Below the pieces are notes generated by a model, which made no database searches, was not told where the DNA came from, and was given only the letters and a program-made list of their open reading frames with translations. Source: DATJJW01 sp035491935 (GTDB lineage Bacteria; Pseudomonadota; Alphaproteobacteria; ATCC43930; CGMCC-115725). Taken from it: DNA of 12,942 nucleotides. Location: the NCBI GenBank assembly GCA_035491935.1, contig DATJJW010000071.1, forward strand, positions 1 to 12,942, in the 5' to 3' direction. Numbering within the stretch: position 1 is the first letter of the stretch; every line of letters begins with the position of its first letter. The position numbers and the translations under genes are program-made. Positions 1-7,814 of the stretch are shown here, one piece after another.

Positions 1-1814
1 ATGACCATCGGATGGTTCGGGCCGGGGAGTTTGTCGAGCGAGGACAGATCGTTCTGCGCCTGAGCCACGGCCAGCAGACCTGCGGCGCTTTTGGTGTCCT
101 GCTGCTTGGCATAGACGCTCTGGAAGCCCTGACGCGCCTGGACGTAGTTGTGCAGCTGGTAATTGTTCCATGCGGTCAGCAACGTATCGCCGCCATCGGC
201 GGGCGCGATGGCCGCGGCCGCCTTCAGATAGGCGTTGCTCTCGGCATAGCGCTTCTCGGCGTTGGCCTTGCGCGCCAGGCCGCGCAGCGTCTCGGCATAT
301 CCTGCCTTGGCCTGGGCAATGGTCTCGGGGTCCTGGCCCCATTTCTGACCCTGGCTGAACCATTTCAGAGCCGCATCGGTATTGCCGGTCTGCAGCGAGT
401 ACCAGCCGAGCGCCACCGCCGCCTTGGCGTCCGGCTTGCCATGGAGCAGACGCTGGGCGAAGGCGTTGACGATGTTGTCGACCACCGTCTTGCCGCGATG
501 GTCGATGATCCGCGCCAGGCAGTCCGGCTCGGTGCGGGTCGAGGTCGGCGGCAGCATCGGCAGGTCGGCGGTAGGATCCGCGATGCCACCATGGGAGCCA
601 GGCCCCGTCGGGGCGCCGGGCGCCGCGCATTGCTGCAGCATCGAATAGAGCATGCCGGTCGCCGCCTCGTCGGCAGTGGCCGGCTCGGCACCGTTGCGGG
701 TCGCGATCTCGATGAAGCTGTCGGCGGCATCGGGCCGGCCGAGGTGATAGAGGCTCCAGGCCCGCATTAGATCCAGTTCCGGCGACTGCACACCTTGCTT
801 GCGCGCGCTGTCGGCCAGGACGACGACGTCCGGATAACGGCCGGCCTTGTAGGCTGCCTGCGCCTGTCTGAACATCAACGAGCGATGCACCGCCGCCAGC
901 TGCGGCGAGCCGGCATAGCGGGCGACCAGCTGCTCGGCCTTGTCGTATTGGCCGGCGGCCATATAGGCCTGGGCCAGGTTGGCGGCCATCTGCGGCCCCG
1001 GCTGCTGGTCGAGCGCACGGCTGAACCATGGGATGGCCGATTGGGGCAGGTTTTCCTTCATCGCCAGCCAACCCAACGCCACGGTGCCGTCAAGATTGTG
1101 CGTGGCGGCGATCTGCGGAGCCAAGCGCGGCGCCAGCGCGCGCGCCTGGGCCGGCTTGTTGCCATAGACCAGCTGGGTGAAATGCGCGATGTCGAGCGTC
1201 GTCACCGACTTGGCAAGCAAATCGAGATCGGCCTGGGCCGTGACCCTGCTCGCCTCCTGCCCCAGCAATTGATAGGCGTCGTCGTAGCCGCCGGCGCTGC
1301 CGTAGAGCACGATGGTCTGGATGCGATCATGCTCGTCGGTGCAGGCCGCGAGCAGGTGTTTGTAGATGCCGAACGCGACCTTCGACTGGCCGGCGCCGGA
1401 GGCTATATGGGCCAGCGTCCAGCTATTGCCGATATTCTTGCAATCGAATTGATCAGGATGCTTTTCCCGAAGTGCCATCGCGGCGCGCAGATCGCGGCTC
1501 TTCTCGTCCTTGGCGAGTTCGGCCGCCACTGTCGAGCTGCCAGTTGCCGAACCTCCCGTTGCCGAACTGCCGGCCGCTGGGCTTGCCGACGGCGCCGAGG
1601 CCCTGGACACGCTGCCCTTGGCTTTCTTGACCTGCCTCGCTTCGCTCTGATGCGCGACGGCGTTGGGCTGCGTCTGGGTCGAAGGCTGTGCCCATGAGGC
1701 CGCCGAAATGCCGAGAGCGGCAATGCCGGCCGCCACCGCCGTGGCGCCATTCAGCCTTGACCGCAGGGAAACGAGCCCCCGCTGCCCACTCACACGACGC
1801 TTCTTGGCCGACAT
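1..1814 (-). CDS. Secreted TPR-repeat protein, C-terminus beyond window edge
   Basis: The reading frame is open from the ATG at 1814 to the left edge, giving 604 residues without a stop. A TAA lies in frame three codons upstream (1823-1821), so this ATG is the first possible one. Residues 1-42 look like a Sec signal peptide: a basic start (KKRR), a hydrophobic Ala-rich core and a probable cleavage site after ASWA. A Ser/Ala/Gly/Thr low-complexity linker follows at about 66-97. Helical TPR-like units are visible at about 244-270, 276-300, 315-340 and 465-490. A Pro/Gly-rich break at about 398-430 separates two repeat blocks. Cysteines sit at 125, 158, 396 and 432. TPR solenoids bind other proteins, and here the location would be the periplasm or envelope. 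The partner is unknown. A BcsC-like role in polysaccharide export is possible but rests only on the repeat type and the upstream remnant. The coding call is firm, the function open. Confidence 0.85.
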   Translation of the reverse strand, partial: MSAKKRRVSGQRGLVSLRSRLNGATAVAAGIAALGISAASWAQPSTQTQPNAVAHQSEARQVKKAKGSVSRASAPSASPAAGSSATGGSATGSSTVAAELAKDEKSRDLRAAMALREKHPDQFDCKNIGNSWTLAHIASGAGQSKVAFGIYKHLLAACTDEHDRIQTIVLYGSAGGYDDAYQLLGQEASRVTAQADLDLLAKSVTTLDIAHFTQLVYGNKPAQARALAPRLAPQIAATHNLDGTVALGWLAMKENLPQSAIPWFSRALDQQPGPQMAANLAQAYMAAGQYDKAEQLVARYAGSPQLAAVHRSLMFRQAQAAYKAGRYPDVVVLADSARKQGVQSPELDLMRAWSLYHLGRPDAADSFIEIATRNGAEPATADEAATGMLYSMLQQCAAPGAPTGPGSHGGIADPTADLPMLPPTSTRTEPDCLARIIDHRGKTVVDNIVNAFAQRLLHGKPDAKAAVALGWYSLQTGNTDAALKWFSQGQKWGQDPETIAQAKAGYAETLRGLARKANAEKRYAESNAYLKAAAAIAPADGGDTLLTAWNNYQLHNYVQARQGFQSVYAKQQDTKSAAGLLAVAQAQNDLSSLDKLPGPNHPMV

Positions 1815-1853
1815 CGTCTCTTATTTCCCCAGGAGAGGCGGCGACAGGATGGA

Positions 1854-1877
1854 GCTCAACCCCCCTTTTAGTTGAGC
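1854..1877. repeat. Perfect 7-bp inverted repeat, possible operator
   Basis: GCTCAAC (1854-1860) and GTTGAGC (1871-1877) are exact reverse complements around a 10-bp C/T-rich spacer. The site lies about 40 bp upstream of the TPR gene start and covers the last codons of the split open frame at 1868-2089. Its size and position would suit a dimeric regulator of the TPR gene, or a weak RNA hairpin. No regulator family is recognised, and a chance origin is possible. Confidence 0.3.
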
Positions 1878-2089
1878 GCCTTGACATGGGGGTATAACCG
1901 ACGGCGCAGCCGACGCAAGAGATACCTAGTCAAAACCGCCAATGCGAAGAATATTCCGACTACTGTGACGGTCCAGACTCACGGTTGCCTGGACAAATGG
2001 AAGCTGAGGGGAACTTGGTTACCGATAGTGAATAGCATCCGGGCCGAGGAGTGGCGCACTGGGTAGGCGATATGGCGCCGCTTTGGCAT
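1868..2089 (-). pseudogene. Possible membrane-anchor gene remnant split by an in-frame TGA
   Basis: One minus-strand frame runs from the ATG at 2089 through 36 codons to a TGA at 1981-1979, then 36 more codons in the same frame to a TAA at 1870-1868. The second half reads as a typical C-terminal anchor: a hydrophobic stretch (WTVTVVGIFFALAVL) followed by a strongly basic tail (RYLLRRLRRRL). The first half contains VPLSFHLSRQP just before the stop. The TPR gene starts 53 bp downstream on the same strand. The layout resembles the end of an inner-membrane subunit such as BcsB (cellulose synthase) preceding a TPR gene, but that identity is a guess from general character. G/C at third positions is about 64%, lower than in neighbouring genes, which fits decay. 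It could also be non-coding. Confidence 0.3.
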
Positions 2090-2140
2090 CAAATAGTCTA
2101 AAATTTACCGGATATGTTTCCGACAGAACCTGGAGCCCCG

Positions 2141-2174
2141 CGCTGCTTTGCCGTTTCGACGTTGCAAAGCAGCG
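2141..2174. repeat. Perfect 11-bp inverted repeat upstream of the ABC exporter
   Basis: CGCTGCTTTGC (2141-2151) and GCAAAGCAGCG (2164-2174) are exact reverse complements with a 12-nt spacer. The dyad ends 86 bp before the exporter start codon. No T-run follows on either strand, so it does not look like an intrinsic terminator. It may be a regulator-binding dyad for the exporter gene or a hairpin in its leader RNA. Confidence 0.5.
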
Positions 2175-2260
2175 TCCCCAGTGCTTGAAACGCCAGCACC
2201 ACGAAGCACCTATGGTCGCGACGCTTCCTCTGGTCAGAATGAAGGTTGCCGACGATCCGC

Positions 2261-4042
2261 ATGAAGACGCTCCCGCCCCTCGACGCCCGCCGCCTGGTCA
2301 TCGACGGCCCTGCCCGCCTGCCGCTGGCGCTCTGGCGTGCCGCCAATGGCAAGCACGGCACGCTGATCCTTGCTGTGCTGCTGATCGCGGCGGCCGAATC
2401 GTCGAAACTGGCCATCCCCTTCATCATCGCCTGGGCCGTCGATGTCCTGCAGACCCAGGGCATGGCGGGGCTGAAGGAAGCTGGCATCCTGATGATGTCG
2501 GTGTTGGGCGTGGCCACCATCGGCTGGATGCTGCACGGGCCGGGCCGGGTCTGCGAGCGTTCGGTGGCGCTTTATACCAGGCGCGAGATCAGCGACGCGG
2601 TGATGCGGCACATCTTGGGGCTTGGCCTGGCCTGGCACGATCGCACCCATTCGGGCGAAACCATCGATCGGGTCCAGCGCGCGATCAACGCGCTGTTCCA
2701 GTTCTCCGAGACGACTTTCATCTACATCCAGGCTGTGGTGAACGTGTTCGGACCGGTGATCGCGCTGTTCATCCTGTCGCCGGTGGTCGGCGGCACGGCC
2801 CTGGCCGGATACCTCCTGATGTTCGGGCTGCTGCGCCAGTTCGATAAGCGGCTGGTTGTTCATATCGCCAACCAGAACGCCGCCGAGCGCCGCTACACCG
2901 CGGGGCTGGTCGACAGTTTGGGCAACGCCACCACCGTCATCACCCTGGGCCTCGAGGAGCCGGTACGCTCCATGCTGCGCCGGCGGCTGGAGACGGTGTT
3001 CGCGCCGCTCGGCCACACCATCCGCATCAACGAAGGCAAATGGTGCACCGTCGACCTGATCAACTACCTGATGCGCAGCGGGTTGGTCGTGCTCTATGGC
3101 TGGCTGATGTGGCGTTCGAGGGGCACGGTGCTGATCGGCAGCCTGATCGCGGCATACCAATACACCCAGCAGGTGGGCGGCATGGTCGGCAACATGGCCG
3201 CCAACCTGCAGGCGCTGGTGCGCTACCATGTCGAATTCGGCGGCATCAACGGCATCCTGAGCGAGGAGCTGCCGCCGCAATCCGTCTCCTCCGTGCCGAG
3301 GAAATGGCGTGACGTCGGCATCTCGGAGATGAGCTTCACCTATGAAGGTGTCGCCGCCCCCACGCTCGACGCCGTATCGCTGCATCTGAAACGCGGCCGG
3401 CGCATTGCACTGGTCGGCGAAAGCGGTTCAGGCAAGAGCACGGTGCTGACCATCCTGGCCGGCGTGCGCAGCCCGCAGCACCTCTGCCTCTCGGTCGACG
3501 GTTTCCCGCTCGAACCCGGCGCCAAGCTCGGGCGGCTGGGACTGCTGGTACCGCAGGAACCGCAGATCTTCGAGGGCACGATCCTTCACAACATCACACT
3601 CGGCATCGGCCGCACCGAAGAGCGGATTGCCGATGCCCTGCAGCTTGCCCAGTTCGACCGGGTCGTGGCGGCATTGCCCGACGGGCTGGAATCGAACGTG
3701 CTGGAACGCGGCGCCAACCTTTCCGGCGGCCAGCGCCAGCGGCTGGGCCTGGCCCGCGCGGTCATCGCCGCCGACGATGTGGCGCTTCTGTTGCTGGACG
3801 AACCGACGAGCAGCCTCGATCCCGCCACCGAATCCGCCGTCTATCAGGGGCTGTTCGAGGCGTTTCCGGACACCTGTATCGTGTCTTCGGTCCATCGTCC
3901 GCATCTGCTGGCGCGCTTCGACACCGTCGTGGTCATGGCTCATGGCAAGGTGATCGATCACGGAGCCCCCGGCGATGTCATCCAGCGTCACGCCTGGCTC
4001 AATGCGACGATCGATGCGGAAGACGAGTCCGCGAGTATTTAA
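2261..4042 (+). CDS. Half-size ABC exporter, fused membrane and ATPase domains
   Basis: A 593-residue ABC half-transporter of type I exporter form, expected to work as a dimer in the inner membrane. The membrane domain covers about residues 30-315, with hydrophobic segments near 33-60, 75-92, 153-191 (two helices), 266-284 and 288-313. The ATPase domain follows with every core motif intact: an A-loop Tyr at about 361, Walker A GESGSGKST (386-394), Q-loop Gln432, signature LSGGQ (487-491), Walker B LLLLDE ending at Asp513-Glu514, D-loop SSLD and switch His545. The catalytic Glu and His are present, so it should hydrolyse ATP. I chose the ATG at 2261, which has GAAGG at 2241-2245 upstream at long spacing; an in-frame TTG at 2246 would add five residues. 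The substrate is unknown: close relatives carry lipids, peptides or drugs. An EAL-domain gene follows 73 bp later on the same strand. Confidence 0.93.
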   Translation: MKTLPPLDARRLVIDGPARLPLALWRAANGKHGTLILAVLLIAAAESSKLAIPFIIAWAVDVLQTQGMAGLKEAGILMMSVLGVATIGWMLHGPGRVCERSVALYTRREISDAVMRHILGLGLAWHDRTHSGETIDRVQRAINALFQFSETTFIYIQAVVNVFGPVIALFILSPVVGGTALAGYLLMFGLLRQFDKRLVVHIANQNAAERRYTAGLVDSLGNATTVITLGLEEPVRSMLRRRLETVFAPLGHTIRINEGKWCTVDLINYLMRSGLVVLYGWLMWRSRGTVLIGSLIAAYQYTQQVGGMVGNMAANLQALVRYHVEFGGINGILSEELPPQSVSSVPRKWRDVGISEMSFTYEGVAAPTLDAVSLHLKRGRRIALVGESGSGKSTVLTILAGVRSPQHLCLSVDGFPLEPGAKLGRLGLLVPQEPQIFEGTILHNITLGIGRTEERIADALQLAQFDRVVAALPDGLESNVLERGANLSGGQRQRLGLARAVIAADDVALLLLDEPTSSLDPATESAVYQGLFEAFPDTCIVSSVHRPHLLARFDTVVVMAHGKVIDHGAPGDVIQRHAWLNATIDAEDESASI

Positions 4043-4115
4043 ACGTAAATCCTTCCTTAAGCCAAAAATGCGGAAATGCCCTACCGCGAAGAGGGAATAT
4101 TTCCGAGTACCATTC

Positions 4116-5789
4116 ATGACAACGCCGCACGGTAATCGGAAAAGTAGAAACCGCATGGTCGGTTTCGCCTTCGCCCTAGCGCACATGCTGGTCGAAGCCA
4201 AGATTGATGGCGAGATTACCTACGCCACCGGTACGTCCTGCGGCCTGGTCAACGGGCCGGCCGACATGCTGGTCGGCAAGAACCTGCTCGACCTCGCCGC
4301 CCAAGAGGACCGCGCCTTCCTGACCGAGGTGCTGAAGCGTATCGGCAACCGGCAATCCACCCCGGCGGTGCGCGTGACCCTGCGTGGCCCGACCGAGCAG
4401 GACCGGTCCTTCATGCTGGGTGGCATCCGCCTGGAGGACGAGGAAATCCTCAGCATCGGCCTGGTCGCGATGACCCGGCAGGCAAAGCGCGGCGACGGCG
4501 CGGCCGACCGCCTGATACAGACCGCCATCGAGCATGCCACGCAGGGGCCGGATTCCGGCGGTGGCGATGACGGGCTGATGATGTTCGTCATCGACGGCAT
4601 CGCCGATATGATCCGCAAGGGACCGATCGAGGCGGTGTTGCCGGTGCTGGAGAAGCTGCGTGCCTATTTGCGTGCCGTCTCGGTCGAGGGCGATGCCTTC
4701 AAGGATATCGGTTCCGGCAAATTCGGCCTGATCCGCGCCGCCGGCGTCAGCCGGGAGGAGGTGCAGGCCGGCATCAAGCGCATCCTGGACGAATTCAACA
4801 TCTACAGCGGCATCAAGATCTACGACCTGTCCTTCGACCTCTCGATGGAGAAGGACAGCCTGTCGGAAGAGGATGTCGCCCGCGCGATCTCCTATTCGAT
4901 CAAGCGCTTCTCCGAGGATACGCCGGAAAGCTTCGACATTCGCTCGCTCCGCGACGGTGCCAACGCCATCCTGCGCGACACCGCCCGCCGCATGACCACG
5001 GCGCGGCAGATGTTGCGTCAGCACAATATCGATATCGTCTACCAGCCGATCGTCCGTCTCGACGACGGCAAGGTGCATCATCTGGAAGCGTTGTCGCGGA
5101 TCTCCGGCGTCGAATCGATCGGCGCCTGGATGCGTTTCGCCGAGGAATCGGGCCTGATCCGCGACTTCGACCTGATGGTGACCGCCAAGATCGCCAAGAG
5201 CCTGGAAGACCACGCCAAGGCCGGATGGATGCCCCGCATCGCCATCAACCTGTCGGCCAGCTCGCTTCAGAGCAGCCTGTTCCTCAGCCATTTCGAGGCG
5301 GCGCTGGAACCCTACAGCGCCTTTCGCAAGCAGCTGTTGATCGAGGTCACCGAGACCGTCGCCATCACCGATTTCCCGAAAATGGCCGAGACGCTGATGA
5401 CGTTGCGCCGGAAAGGCCATGCGATCTGCCTGGACGACGTCGGCGCCGGCGCGACCTCGTTCGAGACGCTCCAGTCCCTGCCTGCCGACTTCACCAAGAT
5501 CGACGGCAGTGTGCTGCGCGGCCTGGCCTCGGGCAAGGTGCATGCCGCTACCATGCACACCATCATCAAGATGGCGCAGAACAAGGGCAGCGAGGTCATC
5601 GTCGAGCATCTGGAGACGCAGTCTCAGATTCGGACCGTGCGCGAAATGGGCGCCCATTTCGGCCAGGGCTATATCTTCGGCCGCCCCGTCTCGGATGCCT
5701 CGGCCGCCTCGATTCCGCAAAGCGTCCAGGCCGATCCGCATTGGAGTCCGATCGCGCACGACAAGCCGGTAGCCGTGCGGTCCGCCTGA
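4116..5789 (+). CDS. PAS / degenerate GGDEF / EAL protein, probable c-di-GMP phosphodiesterase
   Basis: About 557 residues with no clear membrane segment, so probably cytoplasmic. Residues about 15-120 resemble a PAS sensor fold. Residues about 155-285 look like a GGDEF domain whose signature is replaced by GSGKF (199-203), so no diguanylate cyclase activity is expected. The EAL domain (about 295-530) keeps the residues known to bind metal and c-di-GMP in this family: EALSR (Glu324), Asn378 in INLS, Glu410 in IEVTE, Asp440-Asp441 in LDDVGAG, Lys461 in TKID, Glu497 in VEHLE and Gln517 in GQGYIFGRP. It should therefore cleave c-di-GMP to pGpG, with the dead cyclase domain perhaps regulatory. 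The start is uncertain: ATG at 4068, 4116 or 4155 are all in frame. I chose 4116, which has GAGGGA 19 bases upstream, although that spacing is long. It may share a transcript with the exporter gene. Confidence 0.88.
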   Translation: MTTPHGNRKSRNRMVGFAFALAHMLVEAKIDGEITYATGTSCGLVNGPADMLVGKNLLDLAAQEDRAFLTEVLKRIGNRQSTPAVRVTLRGPTEQDRSFMLGGIRLEDEEILSIGLVAMTRQAKRGDGAADRLIQTAIEHATQGPDSGGGDDGLMMFVIDGIADMIRKGPIEAVLPVLEKLRAYLRAVSVEGDAFKDIGSGKFGLIRAAGVSREEVQAGIKRILDEFNIYSGIKIYDLSFDLSMEKDSLSEEDVARAISYSIKRFSEDTPESFDIRSLRDGANAILRDTARRMTTARQMLRQHNIDIVYQPIVRLDDGKVHHLEALSRISGVESIGAWMRFAEESGLIRDFDLMVTAKIAKSLEDHAKAGWMPRIAINLSASSLQSSLFLSHFEAALEPYSAFRKQLLIEVTETVAITDFPKMAETLMTLRRKGHAICLDDVGAGATSFETLQSLPADFTKIDGSVLRGLASGKVHAATMHTIIKMAQNKGSEVIVEHLETQSQIRTVREMGAHFGQGYIFGRPVSDASAASIPQSVQADPHWSPIAHDKPVAVRSA

Positions 5790-5874
5790 TGGAAAACGGT
5801 CTGTAGCCGGAAACCCGGGCGGCAACCGGCCGTCGGCAGCGGTGCTGTTTTCCTGATCTAATGCTTCGAATCGT

Positions 5875-5899
5875 GATTGCCGGGCTCGGCCCGGCAATC
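5875..5899. repeat. Stem-loop of REP-like element, first hairpin
   Basis: GATTGCCGGG (5875-5884) pairs perfectly with CCCGGCAATC (5890-5899). One further C-G pair closes a 3-nt loop, giving an 11-bp stem. It lies between the convergent EAL and protease genes and forms a pair with the hairpin at 5922-5942. No clean T-run follows, but the stem is strong enough to slow transcription or protect 3' ends. Confidence 0.75.
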
Positions 5900-5921
5900 C
5901 GTCTTCCTTGAAAAAGATGGG

Positions 5922-5942
5922 TGCCCGGATCGAGTCCGGGCA
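5922..5942. repeat. REP-like palindrome, second hairpin
   Basis: TGCCCGGA (5922-5929) pairs perfectly with TCCGGGCA (5935-5942) around the 5-nt loop TCGAG. The flanks, GGG before and TGACGAATGG after, match the dispersed intergenic palindrome commonly seen in alphaproteobacteria, which translates as VMPGLDPGTH on the minus strand. With the 5875-5899 hairpin it makes a composite element, probably present in many copies in the genome. It may serve as a two-way end for the convergent genes. Confidence 0.75.
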
Positions 5943-5977
5943 TGACGAATGGCGCCACCATCCAAAGCAGAGAGCCT

Positions 5978-7558
5978 CTAGCCCTCACCGCCGCCATTCT
6001 GGTCGATCGTCACGAAGCGATTCTCGCCGTGACGATTGATCAGCAGAAGCATGACGCCTTTGGCGTTGGCCTGGATGAGCTTGGCCGCATCCTTGGGATT
6101 CTCGACGCTGTGGTTGTTGACGCTGACGATGACGTCGCCCGCTTCGATGCCGTTATCGTAGGCCGGGCTATCATCCTGCACGCGGCTGACGAGCGCGCCC
6201 TTGATCGAGCTCGGCAGGTTGAGCCGCTTGGCGGCGTCCGAGGTGAGCGAGGACAGGGTCATGCCGAGCGCTGCCTTGTCGTTCTCGCCCTGCTGGGACT
6301 GGGCCGTCCCCTGAGCATCGGCAACCTCCTGCGACGTCAGTTTGCCGATCGTGACCTGCTCGGTGACCTCTTTGCCCTGGCGCATCACGGTCACCGGCAC
6401 GGTCTGGCCGATGGTGGTGTCGGCGACCATGCGCGGCAGGTCGCGCATTTTGCTGACCGATTTGCCGTCGTATTTCTCGATGACGTCGCCGGCCTGGATA
6501 CCGGCCTTGCCGGCCGGGCTGGACGGCGTCACGGAAGCAACGAGCGCGCCTGACGGGTTGTTGCGATCCATGCCGAGGCCCTGCGCTATGTCAGGCGTCA
6601 TCTGCTGAACCTGAACGCCGAGCCAGCCGCGGTCGACATGGCCGCTCTTCATCAGCTGCGCGATGATGGGCTTCGCCGAATCGGACGGGATGTCGAAGCC
6701 GATGCCGACGCTGCCGCCGTTGGGCGAATAGATCGCCGTGTTGATGCCGATGACCTGGCCGTCGAGGTTGAAGGTCGGACCGCCGGAATTGCCCTTGTTG
6801 ATGGGGGCATCGATCTGCAGGAAGTCGACGTAGCTCGAATCCCCGATCGGCCGGCCACGCGCCGAGAGAATGCCCGAGGTGACCGTGCCGCCGAGGCCGA
6901 AGGGGTCGCCGACGGCGATCACCCAGTCGCCGACATCGGTCTTGTCGCTATCGCCGAAGGTGACATAGGGCAGCGGATGGCCGACATCGATCTTCAACAG
7001 CGCGAGATCGCTTGCCTTGTCCTTGCCAACGATCTTCGCCGTGTGGCGGCTGCCGTCCTGGAAGATGACCGTCACCTTCTCGGCATTGCCGATGACGTGA
7101 TGGTTGGTGACGATGTAACCGCGCGGATCGATGATGAAACCGGAACCGAGCGCGATGACGTGCTGCCCGGGCGCCATGTTTGGGGTTTGGCCCTGTTGCT
7201 GCTGCTGAAAGAAGCGACGCATGAATTCATCGAAAGGCGTGCCGGTACCGGGACCCATCATGCCCGGCGGCATGCCGTCGCCATCGTCGCCGCTATCGCC
7301 GTCAGAACCATCGGAAGTCGCCGTCTTCTCCACCACCGAGATATTGACGACGGCCGGCAATACCTTCTTCACCATCGGCTGGAAGCTGGGCAACCGGGCC
7401 GCAAGACCCGTCGCGGGGGCCTGCTTGGAAAGATCCTGTGCGATGGCCGATGTGGAAAAGGCAAGCGGGCTTACCGATAGGCAAAGCGCCAGGCCCGCAG
7501 CCGTAAGGCGGCGCAGCCTCTGTGTCCGGGCGACCGGATTTTGTCGAGGGATGGTCAT
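5978..7558 (-). CDS. degP: Deg/HtrA-type periplasmic serine protease with two PDZ domains
   Basis: A 526-residue Deg/HtrA protease, which in this family degrades misfolded envelope proteins. Residues 1-40 form a signal peptide with likely cleavage after SAIA. The trypsin-like domain carries the complete triad: His154 in NHHVI, Asp184 in ASDLALLKI and Ser258 in GNSGGP. PDZ1 spans about 305-405 and PDZ2 about 430-520, the usual DegP/DegQ length and order. A flexible Gly/Asp-rich then Gln-rich stretch (about 80-125) matches the variable LA-loop region. The ATG at 7558 is preceded by GGAG (7570-7567) eight bases away, supporting this start. The gene converges on the EAL gene, with two hairpins between them. 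Family members are often induced by envelope stress, but I see no recognisable sigma-E site. DegP, DegQ and MucD are not separable from sequence alone, so the symbol is approximate. Confidence 0.93.
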   Translation of the reverse strand: MTIPRQNPVARTQRLRRLTAAGLALCLSVSPLAFSTSAIAQDLSKQAPATGLAARLPSFQPMVKKVLPAVVNISVVEKTATSDGSDGDSGDDGDGMPPGMMGPGTGTPFDEFMRRFFQQQQQGQTPNMAPGQHVIALGSGFIIDPRGYIVTNHHVIGNAEKVTVIFQDGSRHTAKIVGKDKASDLALLKIDVGHPLPYVTFGDSDKTDVGDWVIAVGDPFGLGGTVTSGILSARGRPIGDSSYVDFLQIDAPINKGNSGGPTFNLDGQVIGINTAIYSPNGGSVGIGFDIPSDSAKPIIAQLMKSGHVDRGWLGVQVQQMTPDIAQGLGMDRNNPSGALVASVTPSSPAGKAGIQAGDVIEKYDGKSVSKMRDLPRMVADTTIGQTVPVTVMRQGKEVTEQVTIGKLTSQEVADAQGTAQSQQGENDKAALGMTLSSLTSDAAKRLNLPSSIKGALVSRVQDDSPAYDNGIEAGDVIVSVNNHSVENPKDAAKLIQANAKGVMLLLINRHGENRFVTIDQNGGGEG

Positions 7559-7649
7559 GTCGTTGGCTCCATCGAAAAGAATAGTACCAAGGAGACAGAC
7601 CTTGCCCGAACGGGCCTATCCGGATTTATGCAGCAGACTTAAAATTTCT

Positions 7650-7814
7650 TCATCTTAGGTTTTTCGAGCACCTAGCCAAACTCTCGGCAGCGGCCCCTTC
7701 GACTATTTGAACTACCCTCTTACCTTTGATATCGACGTGAGCGATACCTTCGTCGACTTGGCGCTCAACTTGGTCACATACCAACGGATCGCTTCGCTCA
7801 TCACGAAATGTCAT
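7650..7814 (-). CDS. Candidate 54-residue protein upstream of the protease
   Basis: The frame runs 54 codons from the ATG at 7814 to a TGA at 7652-7650 and is not recognised. A perfect AAGGAGG (7824-7818) lies three bases before the ATG; the match is excellent but the spacing is shorter than usual. The product is charged, has a D/E-rich first half, a central HVDIKGKRVVQIVEG stretch that could form beta-strands, and two cysteines, with no signal peptide or membrane segment. First codon positions are rich in G, as in real genes, but third positions are only about 47% G/C, well below the neighbours. That suggests a transferred gene or a chance frame. It sits 91 bp upstream of the protease gene on the same strand and could be co-transcribed with it. 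Confidence 0.35.
   Translation of the reverse strand: MTFRDERSDPLVCDQVERQVDEGIAHVDIKGKRVVQIVEGAAAESLARCSKNLR

Larger units (their letters stand above)
1815..2260. other. Intergenic gap between divergent TPR and exporter genes
   Basis: Apart from the split open frame (1868-2089) and the inverted repeats at 1854-1877 and 2141-2174, I see no gene. The composition is more A/T-rich than the flanks around 1920-2120. A TTGACA occurs at 1881-1886 on the plus strand, but there is no -10 at proper spacing. The promoters of both flanking genes must lie here, but I could not place them. Confidence 0.6.

Noticed and set aside
12..770. Plus-strand 252-codon frame opposite the TPR gene
   Set aside because: The minus strand gives a continuous 604-residue product with a signal peptide and TPR-like units. 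The plus frame is a GC-rich antisense shadow without family features.
1881..1898. TTGACA and TATAAC as a promoter pair
   Set aside because: The two hexamers are only 6 bp apart, far from the required 16-18 bp.
1868..2089. TGA as selenocysteine or another recoding event
   Set aside because: No SECIS-like hairpin was seen, the context is not that of a selenoprotein, and ordinary genes in the window use TGA to stop.
2098..2281. Minus-strand frame crossing the exporter start
   Set aside because: It overlaps the exporter's 5' end, has no ribosome site, and its product shows no recognisable features.
4176..5897. 573-codon minus-strand frame opposite the EAL gene
   Set aside because: The plus strand encodes a full EAL domain with all catalytic residues. 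The antisense frame is low in structure, rich in His/Gln/Asp/Gly, and results from codon bias.
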